Position numbers and translations under genes: made by a program | Part shown: piece after piece, positions 27,301 through 42,419 of the stretch | Position numbering within the stretch: the first letter of the stretch is position 1 | Layout of the letters: every line of letters begins with the position of its first letter | The notes under the pieces: generated by a model | The model's database searches: none | Told to the model about the DNA's origin: nothing | The model's input: only the letters and a program-made list of their open reading frames with translations | NCBI GenBank assembly: GCA_026874595.1 | Contig: CM049315.1 | Span: 3,036,664 to 3,100,663, forward strand | Reading direction: 5' to 3' | Origin: Sipunculus nudus | Lineage: Eukaryota; Annelida; Sipuncula; Golfingiida; Sipunculidae | Length of the DNA: 64,000 nt

Positions 27301-30300
27301 ACCATCACTTGAGGTAATGACATTGTCCCCAATGACATCATAATTCCTGCTCCACAGATGGCTGTATTGTCACCTATTTAGGAACCATCACTTGAGGTAA
27401 TGACATTGTCCCCAATGACATCATGATTCCTGCTCCTCAGATGGCTGTATTGTCACCTATTCAGGAACAATCACTTGAGGTAATGACATTGTCCCCAATG
27501 ACATCATGATTCCTGCTCCACAGATGGCTGTATTGTCACCTATTTAGGAACCATCACTTGAGGTAATGACATTGTCCCCAATGACATCATGATTCCTGCT
27601 CCACAGATGGCTGTATTGTCACCTATTTAGGAACCATCACTTGAGGTAATGACATTGTCCCCAATGACATCATAATTCCTGCTCCACAGATGGCTGTATT
27701 GTCACCTATTTAGGAACCATCACTTGAGGTAATGACATTGTCCCCAATGACATCATAATTCCTGCTCCACAGATGGCTGTATTGTCACCTATTCAGGAAC
27801 AATCACTTGAGGTAATGACATTGTCCCCAATGACATCATGATTCCTGCTCCACAGATGGCTGTATTGTCACCTATTCAGGAACAATCACTTGAGGTAATG
27901 ACATTGTCCCCAATGACATCATGATTCCTGCTCCACAGATGGCTGTATTGTCACCTATTTAGGAACCATCACTTGAGGTAATGACATTGTCCCCAATGAC
28001 ATCATGATTCCTGCTCCACAGATGGCTGTATTGTCACCTATTTAGGAACCATCACTTGAGGTTATGACATTGTCCCCAATGACATCATGATTCCTGCTCC
28101 ACAGAAGGCTGTATTGTCACCTATTCAGGAACAATCACTTGAGGTAATGACATTGTCCCAAATGACATCATGATTCCTGCTCCACAGATGGCCGTATGGT
28201 CACCTATTTAGGAACCATCACTTGAGGTAATGACATTGTCCCCAATGACATCATGATTCCTGCTCCTCAGATGGCTGTATGGTCACCTATTTAGGAACAA
28301 TCACTTGAGGTAATGACATTGTCCCCAATGACATCATGATTCCTGCTTCACAGATGGCTGTATTATCACCTATTTAGGAACCATCACTTGAGGTAATGAC
28401 ATTGTCCCCAATGACATCATGATTCCTGCTCCACAGATGGCTGTATTGTCACCTATTTAGGAACCATCACTTGAGGTAATGACATTGTCCCCAATGACAT
28501 CATGATTCCTGCTCCACAGATGGCTGTATTGTCACCTATTTAGGAACCATCACTTGAGGTAATGACATTGTCCCCAATGACATCATGATTCCTGCTCCAC
28601 AGATGGCTGTATTGTCACCTATTTAGGAACCATCACTTGAGGTAATGACATTGTCCCCATTGACATCATGATTCTTGCTCCTCAGATGGCTGTATTGTCA
28701 CCTATTTAGGAACCATCACTTGAGGTAATGACATTGTCCCCAATGACATCATAATTCCTGCTCCATAGATGGCTGTATTGTCACCTATTCAGGAACAATC
28801 ACTTGAGGTAATGACATTGTCCCCAATGACATCATGATTCCTGCTCCACAGATGGCTGTATTGTCACCTATTTAGGAACCATCACTTGAGGTAATGACAT
28901 TGTCCCCAATGACATCATGATTCCTGCTCCACAGATGGCTGTATTGTCACCTATTTAGGAACCATTACTTGAGGTAATGACATTGCCCCCCATGACATCA
29001 TGATTCCTGCTCCACAGATGGCTGTATTGTCACCTATTTAGGAACCATCACTTGAGGTAATGACATTGTCCCCAATGACATCATGATTCCTGCTCCATAG
29101 AAGGCTGTATTGTCACCTATTCAGGAACAATCACTTGAGGTAATGACATTGTCCCCAATGACATCATGATTCCTGCTCCACAGATGGCTGTATTGTCACC
29201 TATTTAGGAACCATCACTTGAGGTAATGACATTGTCCCCAATGACATCATGATTCCTGCTCCTCAGATGGCTGTATTGTCACCAATTCAGGAACAATCAC
29301 TTGAGGTAATGACATTGTCCCCAATGACATCATGATTCCTGCTCCACAGATGGCTGTATTGTCACCTATTTAGGAACCATCACTTGAGGTAATGACATTG
29401 TCCCCAATGAAATCATGATTCCTGCTCCACAGATGGCTGTATTGTCACCTATTTAGGAACCATCACTTGAGGTAATGACATTGTCCCCAATGACATCATA
29501 ATTCCTGCTCCACAGATGGCTGTATTGTCACCTATTTAGGAACCATCACTTGAGGTAATGACATTGTCCCCAATGACATCATAATTCCTGCTCCACAGAT
29601 GGCTGTATTGTCACCTATTCAGGAACAATCACTTGAGGTAATGACATTGTCCCCAATGACATCATGATTCCTGCTCCACAGATGGCTGTATTGTCACCTA
29701 TTTAGGAACCATCACTTGAGGTAATGACATTGTCCCCCATGACATCATAATTCCTGCTCCACAGATGGCTGTATTGTCACCTATTCAGGAACAATCACTT
29801 GAGGTAATGACATTGTCCCCAATGACATCATGATTCCTGCTCCACAGATGGCTGTATTGTCACCTATTTAGGAACCATCATTTGAGGTAATGACATTGTC
29901 CCCAATGACATCATGGTTCCTGCTCCACAGAAGGCTGTATTGTCACCTATTCAGGAACAATCACTTGAGGTAATGACATTGTCCCAAATGACATCATGAT
30001 TCCTGCTCCACAGATGGCCGTATGGTCACCTATTTAGGAACCATCACTTGAGGTAATGACATTGTCCCCAATGACATCATGATTCCTGCTCCTCAGATGG
30101 CTGTATGGTCACCTATTTAGGAACAATCACTTGAGGTAATGACATTGTCCCCAATGACATCATGATTCCTGCTTCACAGATGGCTGTATTGTCACCTATT
30201 TAGGAACCATCACTTGAGGTAATGACATTGTCCCCAATGACATCATGATTCCTGCTCCACAGATGGCTGTATTGTCACCTATTTAGGAACCATCACTTGA

Positions 30301-33300
30301 GGTAATGACATTGTCCCCAATGACATCATGATTCCTGCTCCACAGATGGCTGTATTGTCACCTATTTAGGAACCATTACTTGAGGTAATGACATTGCCCC
30401 CCATGACATCATGATTCCTGCTCCACAGATGGCTGTATTGTCACCTATTTAGGAACCATCACTTGAGGTAATGACATTGTCCCCAATGACATCATGATTC
30501 CTGCTCCACAGATGGCCGTATGGTCACCTATTTAGGAACCATCACTTGAGGTAATGACATTGTCCCCAATGACATCATGATTCCTGCTCCACAGATGGCT
30601 GTATGGTCACCTATTTAGGAACAATCACTTGAGGTAATGACATTGTCCCCAATGACATCATGATTCCTGCTTCACAGATGGCTGTATTGTCACCTATTTA
30701 GGAACCATCACTTGAGGTAATGACATTGTCCCCAATGACATCATGATTCCTGCTCCACAGATGGCTGTATTGTCTCATATTTAGGAACCATCACTTGAGG
30801 TAATGACATTGTCCCCATTGACATCATGATTCCTGCTCCACAGATGGCTGTATGGTCACCTATTTAGGAACCATCACTTGAGGTAATGACATTTTCCCCA
30901 ATGACATCATGATTCCTGCTCCTCAGATCGCTGTATGGTCACCTATTTAGGAACCATCACTTGAGGTAATGACATTGTCCCCAATGACATCATGATTCCT
31001 GCTCCACAGATGGCTGTATTGTCACCTATTTAGGAACCATCACTTGAGGTAATGACATTGTCCCCAATGACATCATGATTCCTGCTCCTCAGATGGCTGT
31101 ATGGTCACCTATTTAGGAACCATCACTTGAGGTAATGACATTGTCCCCAATGACATCATGATTCCTGCTCCACAGATGGCTGTATGGTCACCTATTTAGG
31201 AACCATCACTTGAGGTAATGACATTGTCCCCAATGACATCATGATTCCTGCTCCACAGATGGCTGTATTGTCACCTATTTAGGAACCATCACTTGAGGTA
31301 ATGACATTGTCCCCATTGACATCATGATTCCTGCTCCACAGATGGCTGTATGGTCACCTATTTAGGAACCATCACTTGAGGTAATGACATTGTCCCCAAT
31401 GACATCATGATTCCTGCTCCACAGATGGCTGTATGGTCACCTATTTAGGAACCATCACTTGAGGTAATGACATTGTCCCCAATGACATCATGATTCCTGC
31501 TCCACAGATGGCTGTATTTTCCCCTATTCAGGAACAATCACTTGAGGTAATGACATTGTCCCCAATGACATCATGATTCCTGCTCCACAGATGGCTGTAT
31601 TGTCACCTATTTAGGAACCATCACTTGAGGTAATGACATTGTCCCAAATGACATCATGATTCCTGCTCCACAGATGGCTGTATGGTCACCTATTTAGGAA
31701 CCATCACTTGAGGTAATGACATTGTCCCCAATGACATCATGATTCCTGCTCCACAGATGGCTGTATGGTCACCTATTTAGGAACCATCACTTGAGGTAAT
31801 GACATTGTCCCCAATGACATCATGATTCCTGCTCCACAGATGGCTGTATTGTCACCTATTCAGGAACCATCACTTGAGGTAATGACATTGTCCCCAATGA
31901 CATCATGATTCCTGCTCCACAGATGGCTGTATTGTCACCTATTTAGGAACCATCACTTGAGGTAATGACATTGTCCCCAATGACATCATGATTCCTGCTC
32001 CACAGATGGCTGTATAGTCACCTATTTAGGAACCATCACTTGAGGTAATGACATTGTCCCCAATGACATCATGATTCCTGCTCCACATATGGCTGTATTG
32101 TCACCTATTCAGGAAATGTCATGTGATGTGAAGTCATTGTCTCCAATGAAAACATGATAAATGCTTCACTGATGGCTGAATGGTCCCCTTTTTAGGAAAA
32201 CAATCATGTGATATGAATTAAGTCCTTGTCCCCCATGACACCATGATTCATACTCCACAGATATCAATATGATCACCTATTTAGTAAACGTCATGTGACA
32301 TAATGTCATTGTCCCCCATGACATCATGATTCATGCTCCACAGATGGCTGTGTGGTTACCTATTTAGGAATATGACGTGATGTAATGTCATTGTCCTCCA
32401 TGACATCATGATTCATGCTCCACAGATGGCTGTGTGGTCACCTATGTAGGAATATGACCTGATGTAATGTCACTGTCCCTCATGACATCATGATTCGCTC
32501 TCCACTGATGGCTTTGTGGTCACCTATTCAGGGATATGACGTGATGTAATGTCATTTTCCCCCATGAAATCATGATTCACACTCCATAGCTGGCTGTGTG
32601 GTCAACTATTTAGGAATATGACGTGATGTAATGTCATTGTCCCCCATGACATCATGATCGCACTCCACAGATGGCTGTGTGGTCACCCATTTAGGAATAT
32701 GACGTGATGTAATGTCATTGCCCCCCATGACATCATGATTCACACTCCACAGATGGCTGTATTGTCACCTATTTAGGAACCATCACTTGAGGTAATGACA
32801 TTGTCCCCAATGACATCATGATTTCTGCTCCACAGATGGCTGTATTGTCACCTATTCAGGAAATGTCATGTGATGTGAAGTCATTGTCTCCAATGAAAAC
32901 ATGATTCATGCTTCACTGATGGCTAAATGGTCCCTTTTTAGGAAAACAGTCATGTGATATGAATTAAGTCATTGTCCTCCATGACATCATGATTCATGCT
33001 CCACAGATTGCTGTGTGGTCACCTATTTAGGAATATGATGTGATGTAATGTCATTGTCCCCCATGACATCATGATTCACACTCCACTGATGGCTGTGTGG
33101 TCACCTATTCAGGGATATGACGTGATGTAATGTCATTGTCCCCCATGACATCATGATTCACGCTCCACAGATGCCTGGGTGGTCACCTATTTAGGAATAT
33201 GACGTGATGTAATGTCATTGTCCCCCATGACATCATGATCGCACCCCAAAGATGGCTGTGTTGTTACCTTTTCAGGAATATGACGTGATGTAATGTCATT

Positions 33301-36300
33301 GCCCCCCATGACATCATGAATCACACTCCACTGATGGCTGTGTGGTCACCTATTTAGAAAATGACATGATGTAATGTCATTGTCCCCCATGACATCATGA
33401 TTCCTGCTCCACAGATGGCTCTGTGGTCACCTATTTAGGAATATGACATGATGTAATGTCATTATCCCCCATGACATCATGATTCACACTCAACAGATAG
33501 CTGTATGGTCACCTATTTAGGAACCATCACTTGAGGTAATGACATTGTCCCCAATGACTACATGATTCCTGCTCCACAGATGGCTGTATTGTCACCTATT
33601 CAGGATATGTTATGTGATGTGAAGTCATTGTCCCCAATGAAAACATGATTCATGCTTTACTGATGGCTGAATGGTCCCCTTTTTAGGAAATCAGTCATGT
33701 GATATGAATTAAGTCCTTGTCCCCCATGACATCATGATTCATACTCCACAGATAGCAATATGATCACCTATTTAGTAAACGTCATGTGACATAATGTCAT
33801 TGTCCCCCATGACATCATGATTCATGCTCCACAGATGGCTGTGCACATGTGGTTACCTATTTAGGAATATGATGTGATGTAATGTCATTGTCCTCCATGA
33901 CATCATGATTCATGCTCCACAGATGGCTGTGTGGTCACCTATTTAGGAATATCACATGATGTAATGTCATTGTCCCCCATGACATCATGATTGCACTCCA
34001 CAGATGGCTGTGTGGTCCCCTTTTTAGGAATATGACGTGATGTAATGTCATTGTCCCCAATGATATCATGATTCACGCTCCACAGATGCCTGGGTGGTCA
34101 CCTATTTAGGAATATGATGTGATGTAATGTCATTGTCCCCCATGATATCATGATTCACGCTCCACAGATGCCTGGGTGGTCACCTATTTAGGAATATGAT
34201 GTGATGTAATGTCATTGTCCCCCATGACATCATGATTCACGCTCCACAGATGCCTGGGTGGTCACCTATTTAGGAATATGATGTGATGTAATGTCATTGT
34301 TCCCCATGATATCATGATTCACGCTCCACAGATGCCTGGGTGGTCATGTTATAAGTCCTTGTAGTAAACAGTGATGCCAAACCCCATTAAACACTCTTAG
34401 GGTTACTGACACTTGGATTTACATCAAATTTTATTCATTTGGAGAATTTCCAACTCCCAACCTATAAGTCAAATTTTAATCAAATTGTGAAAAAACCATT
34501 CTTGAGATATCTTGTGGATACACAGTTCACACACACACACAGAACTGACTAAAACATACATTTATTTTGTATCTGGATATGAAAAATGTTGTATACATGT
34601 ATGTGAAAACTCTGAAAATGGCTGAAAAATATGATGGTCAATGTATATTCTACACTTCAACATCTATGATAAAAACACCCTTTATTATGCAAAGAGTGGG
34701 CTTTGAACTCAATAATTCAGTAAGCAGTTTCCAAGTTTGGAAGCTTTACCTTGGATATCAGCATGTCAAAGTCAAACTCCATGTCGTCACCAAGTATCAC
34801 TTTTGATACGGCTGCTGCTCGCTGATGGATGGGTCCCTGTAGACAGAATATGTGACCCACATTAATGTGACCTACACAGATGTGACCTTCATTAATGTGA
34901 CCTACACTGATGTGACCTACACAGATGTGGCCTTCATTAATGTGACCTACACTGATGTGACCTACACAGATGTGACCTTCATTAATGTGACCTACACTGA
35001 TGTGACCTACATGAATATGTGACCCACATTAAAGTGACCTACACAGATGTGACCTTCATTAATGTGACCAACATTAATGAATATCATACATTAATATAAC
35101 CTACATTAATATGTAACTTATATTAATGTAACCTACATTAATATGTGACCTACATAAATATGTATCCTACATTAATATGACCTATATTAATATATAACCT
35201 ATATTCATGTGACCTACATTAATGTGACCTATAATAATATGTGACCTACATAAATATGTGACCTACATTAATCTGACTTACATAAATGTGACCTATATTA
35301 ATATTTGATCTATATTAATTTGTGCTGTAGCATTCCAGTGTACTCTGCAGGCCTGATGGAAACAATACTTGACATGGTGGTTAAAAATTTGAATAAAAGC
35401 AACAGTTTATAAACAATTGCATTCAAATTCCAGATTATAAAAGATTTAGTAGTTAGAAACAGTGTACAAACTGTGAAAACTAAATTAACAGTGCTCATAA
35501 GAAAAAATGTGCCATGGTAAAAGTTATGCAAAATTTAAGGCAATGATTTTACAATTATGTTTATAACTTAAAAAATTTACAAAATTTAATATCTGGTAAA
35601 CATTAAAATTTAAATTAAATATAGTAATATATCCTTAAAAGGACTCTCAAGTTTCAACCCTTAACATGTAAAGTAGGTAAATATATTTCCTAATGTTTTG
35701 ACAAGGTACATTTTGTTCGGGCCCATAACTTCTAAAACTTACATGATACTGACCTAATTTCTAGTAAGTGCATAGGAAATCAAATGAAAACCATATATGC
35801 CAAATTTCAATGAAACAACAATGGTTTTCATAGTAGGCTTTTTTAGAACTGAATTTTGGATTTGTAGGTCTAACAGTTTCAAAACATGCCCTGGTAACCA
35901 ATGTTCAGCCTGCCAGCAAGACCATGAACAAGGACCATGACTATAGCTCAGATGACTTTATACAGATGAGTGATCCAAGGGGTAATCAAAATTTATACAG
36001 AAACTGAATAACCCAAAACCATTTATCAAGCAAGGTATATAACATGTCAGTGTATAAAGAAAAGCATGTAATTGTGAGTTTTTAAGGTGTTAAAGGTATT
36101 AAAAGCCAGTTTACATCAATATTGTTTTTCATTTTTAAAGAAAAAGTTGAATTCAAATATAAAGTACACCTCTGTGTGACCTCTCTCATAGCAAGTGATA
36201 ACCAAATATATCCTCACTAATGTCACACAAAGGAATACATTAGTCTATAGACTATGGAAACAAAATTACAGAGTGAGCAATAGTTTTCTTCTTTTTTTCT

Positions 36301-39300
36301 ATTTAAATCTCAGGATGATATAAAACATATGAAAATCTACCAACTTGCTGGAACAATACAAACATCTGAATATTCTTGAAATGTTTAATTCATTTTCAAT
36401 GAATTTATTAGTAAATACATTACATCATTAATACCTAGGACTTGGTTCCACTTCATTAAAAAAGAATTTAATCTATAAAAAAATAGAAGTGTCAGTTCTG
36501 TAAAACAAGCATTTTGTTTGTGTATCCTATCCTAATGCATCCTGTTTTACAAGACTGTATGCTAGCCTTGTGGAAAGACGTTACCTCAGACAGTCTGTCC
36601 ACGTACAAGCTCGGCCACATGATCTGACAAATATTCTCCACATTCTTCTGCTTGGGTGCATCTGAAAGGGATGTTCAGTAAAATGTCTTAATTATATATT
36701 TTATATTTTATAATGATAAACAGTCTGCAAAGTATATACCATCTTATCATCTTAGTCAAATATTTCTAAGCCAATCAGAAACAACATAAAAAAAATTCTT
36801 TACGTTTAACAGTTAGGTATCACAAGTTTCTTAGTGAATACTTCATATCAAGGGGTTGTTTCTTAATAGTATTTAACAGGAAAGTAAGTGCATACTGTTT
36901 GGTTAATACAGTCAATGATCATTAAAAATATTCCTCATATGCAAATTACAATGAAACAAGAGGATTTGAAACACTAGATAAGACTCTTCATTGCTAAAGA
37001 GCCTTTTTAGGCACTCGATATATTTTTTTTAAGTAGCTCCTCTCAAGTGTTAAGTAAATAACAAGGCATGGATCAGAGTTACACACCCACATTCAAGTGT
37101 TAAGTAAATAACAAGGCATGGATCAGAGTTACACACCCACATTCCCCAGGTCATGTCTGTGAGCTGATGTATCGATCTTTCCTTGTAGCATCTGGTTATA
37201 GATATCTAAAAATACAGTCATCAACAATATATTAAACATGAATGATGAATGCATGATTTAAATATTGCAGTACTTTTAAATCAGAGCTCTACTGGGTAAG
37301 AACTTGCTCATAACTTGGATTTATTTTACACTTTTTGCATCACAATTTTCAGTCTGATAATAAAGTAACTCCCATGGCAAAACTCATGTTTTTATCTCTG
37401 AAGCTTGTCGACATTTTTATTCTTTTAAAGATAAACTGCAACTAAAGCTGTGTTTCAATGTGGTTGTATATACATATCAGTGATATAGGACTCGAGTTCT
37501 GGACTTTTCTAGGGTCTCAGACTTGGACCCACTGGTTCTGGACTGAGACTTGTATTCAGACTCTGAGGCAAGACCTCAAGAAATCAGCCAAGCTCTGTCA
37601 CATACTATACAGACTTATATACATGAGTGAACTACTAACAGAATGTTACATACAAACTTGGGAGCTATCTAGATAATTTATCATTCTAGTTAAAAGTATT
37701 ATTAAACCAACTTAAAATACACCAATCCAAAACATCTATTTAAAATTTTTTTAAAAAGGAGATGTGTGTTGGACACTGACTCAAAGAAGTAGGACTTGGC
37801 CTCGACCCTCAAGGACTGAGACTCAAAGAAAGAGGACTTGACCTCAACCCTCAAGGACTCAGACTCAAAGAAGGACTTGGCCTCGACTCTCAAGGACTCA
37901 GACTTAAAGAAGGTGGACTTTGCCTCGACTCCTCAAGGACTCAGACTCAAAGAAGTAGGACCTTGCCTCGACCATTAAGGACTTAGACTCAAAGAAGGTG
38001 GACTTTGCCTTGACCATTAAGGACTTAGACTCATAGGTGGACTTGGCCTCGACCCTCAAGGACTTAGACTCAAAGAAAGTGGACTTGGCCTTGACCATTA
38101 AGGACTTGGACTCAAAGAAGGTGGACTTGGCCTCGACCCTCAAGGACTGAGACTCAAAACAGGTGGACTTGGCCTGGACCCTAAAGGACTGAGATTCAAA
38201 GGAGGAGGACTTGAGATCGACCCTCAAGGACTAAGACTCAAAGATGGTGGACTTGGCCTAGACCCTCAAGGACTTAGATTCAAAGAAGGTGAACTTGGCC
38301 TTGACCATTAACGACTTGGACCAAAAGAAGGTGGACTTTGCTTCGACCCTTAAGGAATGAGACTCAAAGAAGGAAGACTTGGCCTCAACCCTCAAGGACA
38401 CAGACTCAAAGAAGGAGGACTTAGACTCAAGAAAGGTGGACTTGGCATTGATCATTAAGGACTTAGACTCAATCAAGGTGGACTGAGCCTTGACCCTCAA
38501 GGACTCAGATTCAAAGCAGGTGGACTTGGACTCAACCCTCAAGGACTCAGACTCCAAGGCGATGGATTTGGACTCCCCCTTAAGGACTAAGACTCAAAGG
38601 TGGACTTGGACTCACCCTCGAGGTTCCAGACTCAGAGTAGGTGGACTTGGCCTCAAACGTCTAAGGACTCAAAGAAGGTTGAATGTTAACCTGAGTAAGT
38701 AATCAAATACTCAAGTCCCATAAATGCACTCTCAATGTTTAACCTGTGGTTTTGACAACATACCTGCATACTTCTCTATTTCCTCCTTTGAAATTAGGTT
38801 TTGGACCACCTGCAAAAAGTTTAGTGTGTGTAATAATAAAGTTTGATATTTTTATAAATACCATTCTAAAATACCAGCCGATAATAACCAGGGTTAGACA
38901 TTGACTTTTTTCATTCTTGCCATCTCAGGCAGCTAGATGATAAACTTGGCAACACAGACTAGAAGTGAGTGATATTTAGTAACAAGTTCAAACTCTAACT
39001 ATACAATAAAAAAATAGTTACATTATTTATGGGAGATTAATCTGATTATTTACCAAGTAGCCATTTTGTGTAAAGAAGTTATTCCATTCTTCAGTTGGTT
39101 GGGTTTTCAACCAGTCATCCAAGCTCTTAGAGTCATCCCACTCCACCGATAATGTAGGCATGATCCCAGCACCTAAAATTGAACAATAAATATTGTGTCA
39201 CCTTTATTAAGTACAAACTTGTGGGATTTGGTTTGGTGTTGGCTTCAGCCTCCTCCTGCAGGACTTGGTTTTGTGCTGGTACCAGCCTCCTCCTACAGAA

Positions 39301-42300
39301 TATGGATTGGTGTTGGTACCTGCCTCCTCCTACAGGATATGGTTTAGTGTAGGTACCAGCCTCCTCCTGTAGGATTTGGTTTAGTGTAGGTACCAGCCTC
39401 CTCCTGTAGGATTTGGTTTAGTGTAGGTACTGGCCTCCTCTCTTCAGGATTTGGTTTGGTGCTGGTACCAGCCTCCTGCAGGATTTGGTTTGGTGTTGGT
39501 ACAAGCCTCCTCCTGCAGGATTTGGTTTGGGGCTGGTACCAGCCTCCCTCTACAGGATTTTGGTTTGGTGTTTGTACCTGCTCTTCCTGCAAGATTTGGT
39601 TTGGCGTTGGTACAAGCCTCCTACTGCATGATTTGGTTTGGTGTTGGTACCAGCCTCCTACAGGATTTGGTTTCATGTTGGTACCAGACTTCTCCAGCAG
39701 AATTTGGTTTGGTACTGCCAGCCTGTGATGGAATTTCGTATGGTCCCAACCTCCTCCTGGAGTATATGGTTTTAGTACTGGTCCAAGCCTTTTCCTGCAG
39801 GATTTGATTTAATGTTGGTGCCAGCCTCCTCTTGCAGGATTTGGTTTGGTGTTGGCACCAGCCTCCTCCTGCACAATTTGGTTTGGTGTGGTACACACCT
39901 CCTCCTGCAGGATTTGGTTTGGTGTTGGTGCCAGCCTCCTGCAAGATTTGGTTTGGTGTTGGTTCAAATGTTCTCCTGTAGGTTTGGTTTGGTCTTTGCC
40001 TCCTCCTGCAGAATTTGATTTTTGTTAGTCCCAACCTCATCCTGTAGGATTTGGTTGGTGTTGGGCCAGCCTCCTGACAGCATTTGGATTGGTGTTGGTG
40101 CAAGCCTCTTCCTGTGGGATTTTGTTTGGTGCTGGTCCCAGCCTTGTCTGCAGGATTTGGTTTATTGTTGGTGCAAGCCTCCTCCTATAGGATTTGGTTT
40201 GTTGCTGGTCCCAACCTCCTTCTGCAGGTATTGGTTTGGCATTGGTGCCAGCCTCCTCCAGGTTGATTTGGTTTGGTGTTGGTACAAACCTTCTCCTACA
40301 AGATTTTGTTTGGTTTTGGTAGCAGCCTCCTCATGCAGGATATTGTTTGGTGTTGGTACAAGTCTCCTCCTGCAGGATATTGTTTGGTATTGTACAAGCC
40401 TCCTCCTGCAGGATTTGGTTGGTGTTGGTGCCAGCCTCCTGCAAGATTGGTTTGGTGTTGGTGCCAGCCTCCTGCAAGATTTGGTTTGGTGTTGGTCCAA
40501 ATGTTCTCCTGTAGGATTTGATTTGGTGTTGGTTCAAATGTTCTCCTGAAGGATTTGGATTGGTGCTGGTGCCAACCTCTTTCTGCAGGATTTGGTTTAA
40601 TGTTTGTGCCACCCACCCCCTGCAGGATACGGTTGGTGTTTGTCCCAACCTCCTCCTGCAGGATTTGGTTTGGTTAAGATACAAGTGACTTTATGCTTGT
40701 ACCAGCCTCTTCCTGTAGGATTTGGCTTGGTTCTGGTCTTTGCCTCCTCCTGCAGGATTTGATTGTTGTTAGTCCCAACCATATCCTGAAGGATTTGGTT
40801 GGTGTTGGGCCAGCCTCCTGATAGCATTTGGATTGGTGTTGGTGCTAGCCTCTTCCTGCGGGATTTTGTTTGGTGCTGGTCCCAGCCTTGTCAGCAGGAT
40901 TTGGTTTAATGTTGGTGCAAGCCTCCTCCTATAAGATTTGGTTTGTTTGTCGGTCCCAACCTCCTTCTGCAGGATTTCGTTTGGTGTTGGTGCAAAACTC
41001 CTCCAAGATAATTTGGTTTGGTGTTGGTCCCAACCTCCTCCAGGATGATTTGGTTTGGTGTTGGTCCCATCCTCCTCCTGCAGGATTTGGTTGGTGTTCA
41101 TATCAACCTCCTCCTGCAGGATTTGGTTGGTGTTGATATCAACCTCCTAAAGGATTTGGTTTGGTGCTGGTACAAGCCTCCTCCTGCAGGATTTTGTTTG
41201 ATGTTGGTCCCAGCCTCCTCCTGCAGGATTTGGTTTGGTGCTGGTGCCAGTCCCTGCAGGATTTGGTTTGGTGCTGGTACCAGCCTCCTCCTGCAGGATG
41301 TGGTTTGGTGCTGGTACAAGGCTCCTCCTCTAGGATTTCGTTTGGTGTTTGTTCAAACCTCCTCCTGAAGGATTTGATTTGTTGCTGGTCCCAACCTCCT
41401 TCTGCAGGATTTGGTTTGGCGTTGGTGTCAGCCTCCTCCAGGATGATTTGGTTTGATGTTGCTCCCAACCTCCTCCAGGATGATTTGGTTTGGTGTTTTT
41501 CCCAACCTCTTCCTGTAGGATTTGGTAGGTTTTGATATCAACCTCCTCTTGCAGGATTTGGTTTGGTGTTTGTACCAGCCTCCTCCTGTAGGATTTGGTT
41601 GATGTTGATATCAATCTCCTCCTGTAGGATTTGGTTGGTGTTGATATCAACCTCCTCGTGTATGATTTGGTTGGGGTTTATATCAACCTCCTCCTGTAGG
41701 ATTTGGTTGGTTTTGATATAAACCTACTCCTGTAGGACATAGTTGATGTTGATATCAACCTCCTCCTGTTGGATTTGGTTTGGTATTGGTAACAGCCTCC
41801 TCGTGTAGAATTTGGTTGGTTTTGATATCAACCTCCTCCTGTAGGATTTGTTTGGTTTTGATATCAACCTCTTCCTGTAGGATTTGGTTGATGTTGATAT
41901 CAACCTCCCCCTGTAGGATTTGGTTGGTTTTTGATATCAATTTCCTCCTGTAAGATTTGGTTGGTCCTGATATCAACCTCCTCCTGTTGGATTTGGTTCG
42001 GTGTTGGTACCAGCCTCCTGTAGAATTTGGTAAGTTTTGGTATCAACCTCCTCCTGCAGGATTTGGTTGGTGTTGATATCAGCCTCCTTCTGCAGGATTT
42101 GGTTTGGTGCTGGTGCTAGCCTCCAGCTAGGGGCGGTCCAGTCTGCTGCTCTAATTTTGTATATATATAGGATCCATACTGGGGTTCAATGAAGTCTTGA
42201 CACCCCCTCCCCCCTTTGGAATTGAAACCACCTTTTTTAGGGTTTCCCTAGATGTCAAATTTTGCAACCCTGACCCCCTCTTTCCTAGACCAGAAGACTT

Positions 42301-42376
42301 TTTTTTAGGTTTTCTCTTAGTCTTCCTTGGCATGACCCTCCCCTTTCCAAAATCCTGGATCAGCATCTGTATATAT

Positions 42377-42419
<43 letters not shown>

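Noticed and set aside
8748-34347. CRISPR-like regular direct repeats
   Set aside because: Units are contiguous with no unique spacers, and the surroundings are eukaryotic introns.
37702-38557. Minus-strand frames with a 14-residue ESKSLRVEAKSTFF repeat
   Set aside because: The 42-bp unit is a multiple of three, so frames stay open by chance; it lies inside intron 3 and breaks repeatedly.
39344-41976. Many overlapping open frames with QTKSCRRR- or LVWCWYQPP-like peptides
   Set aside because: By-products of the 37-bp intronic minisatellite; frames on both strands are open for the same reason.
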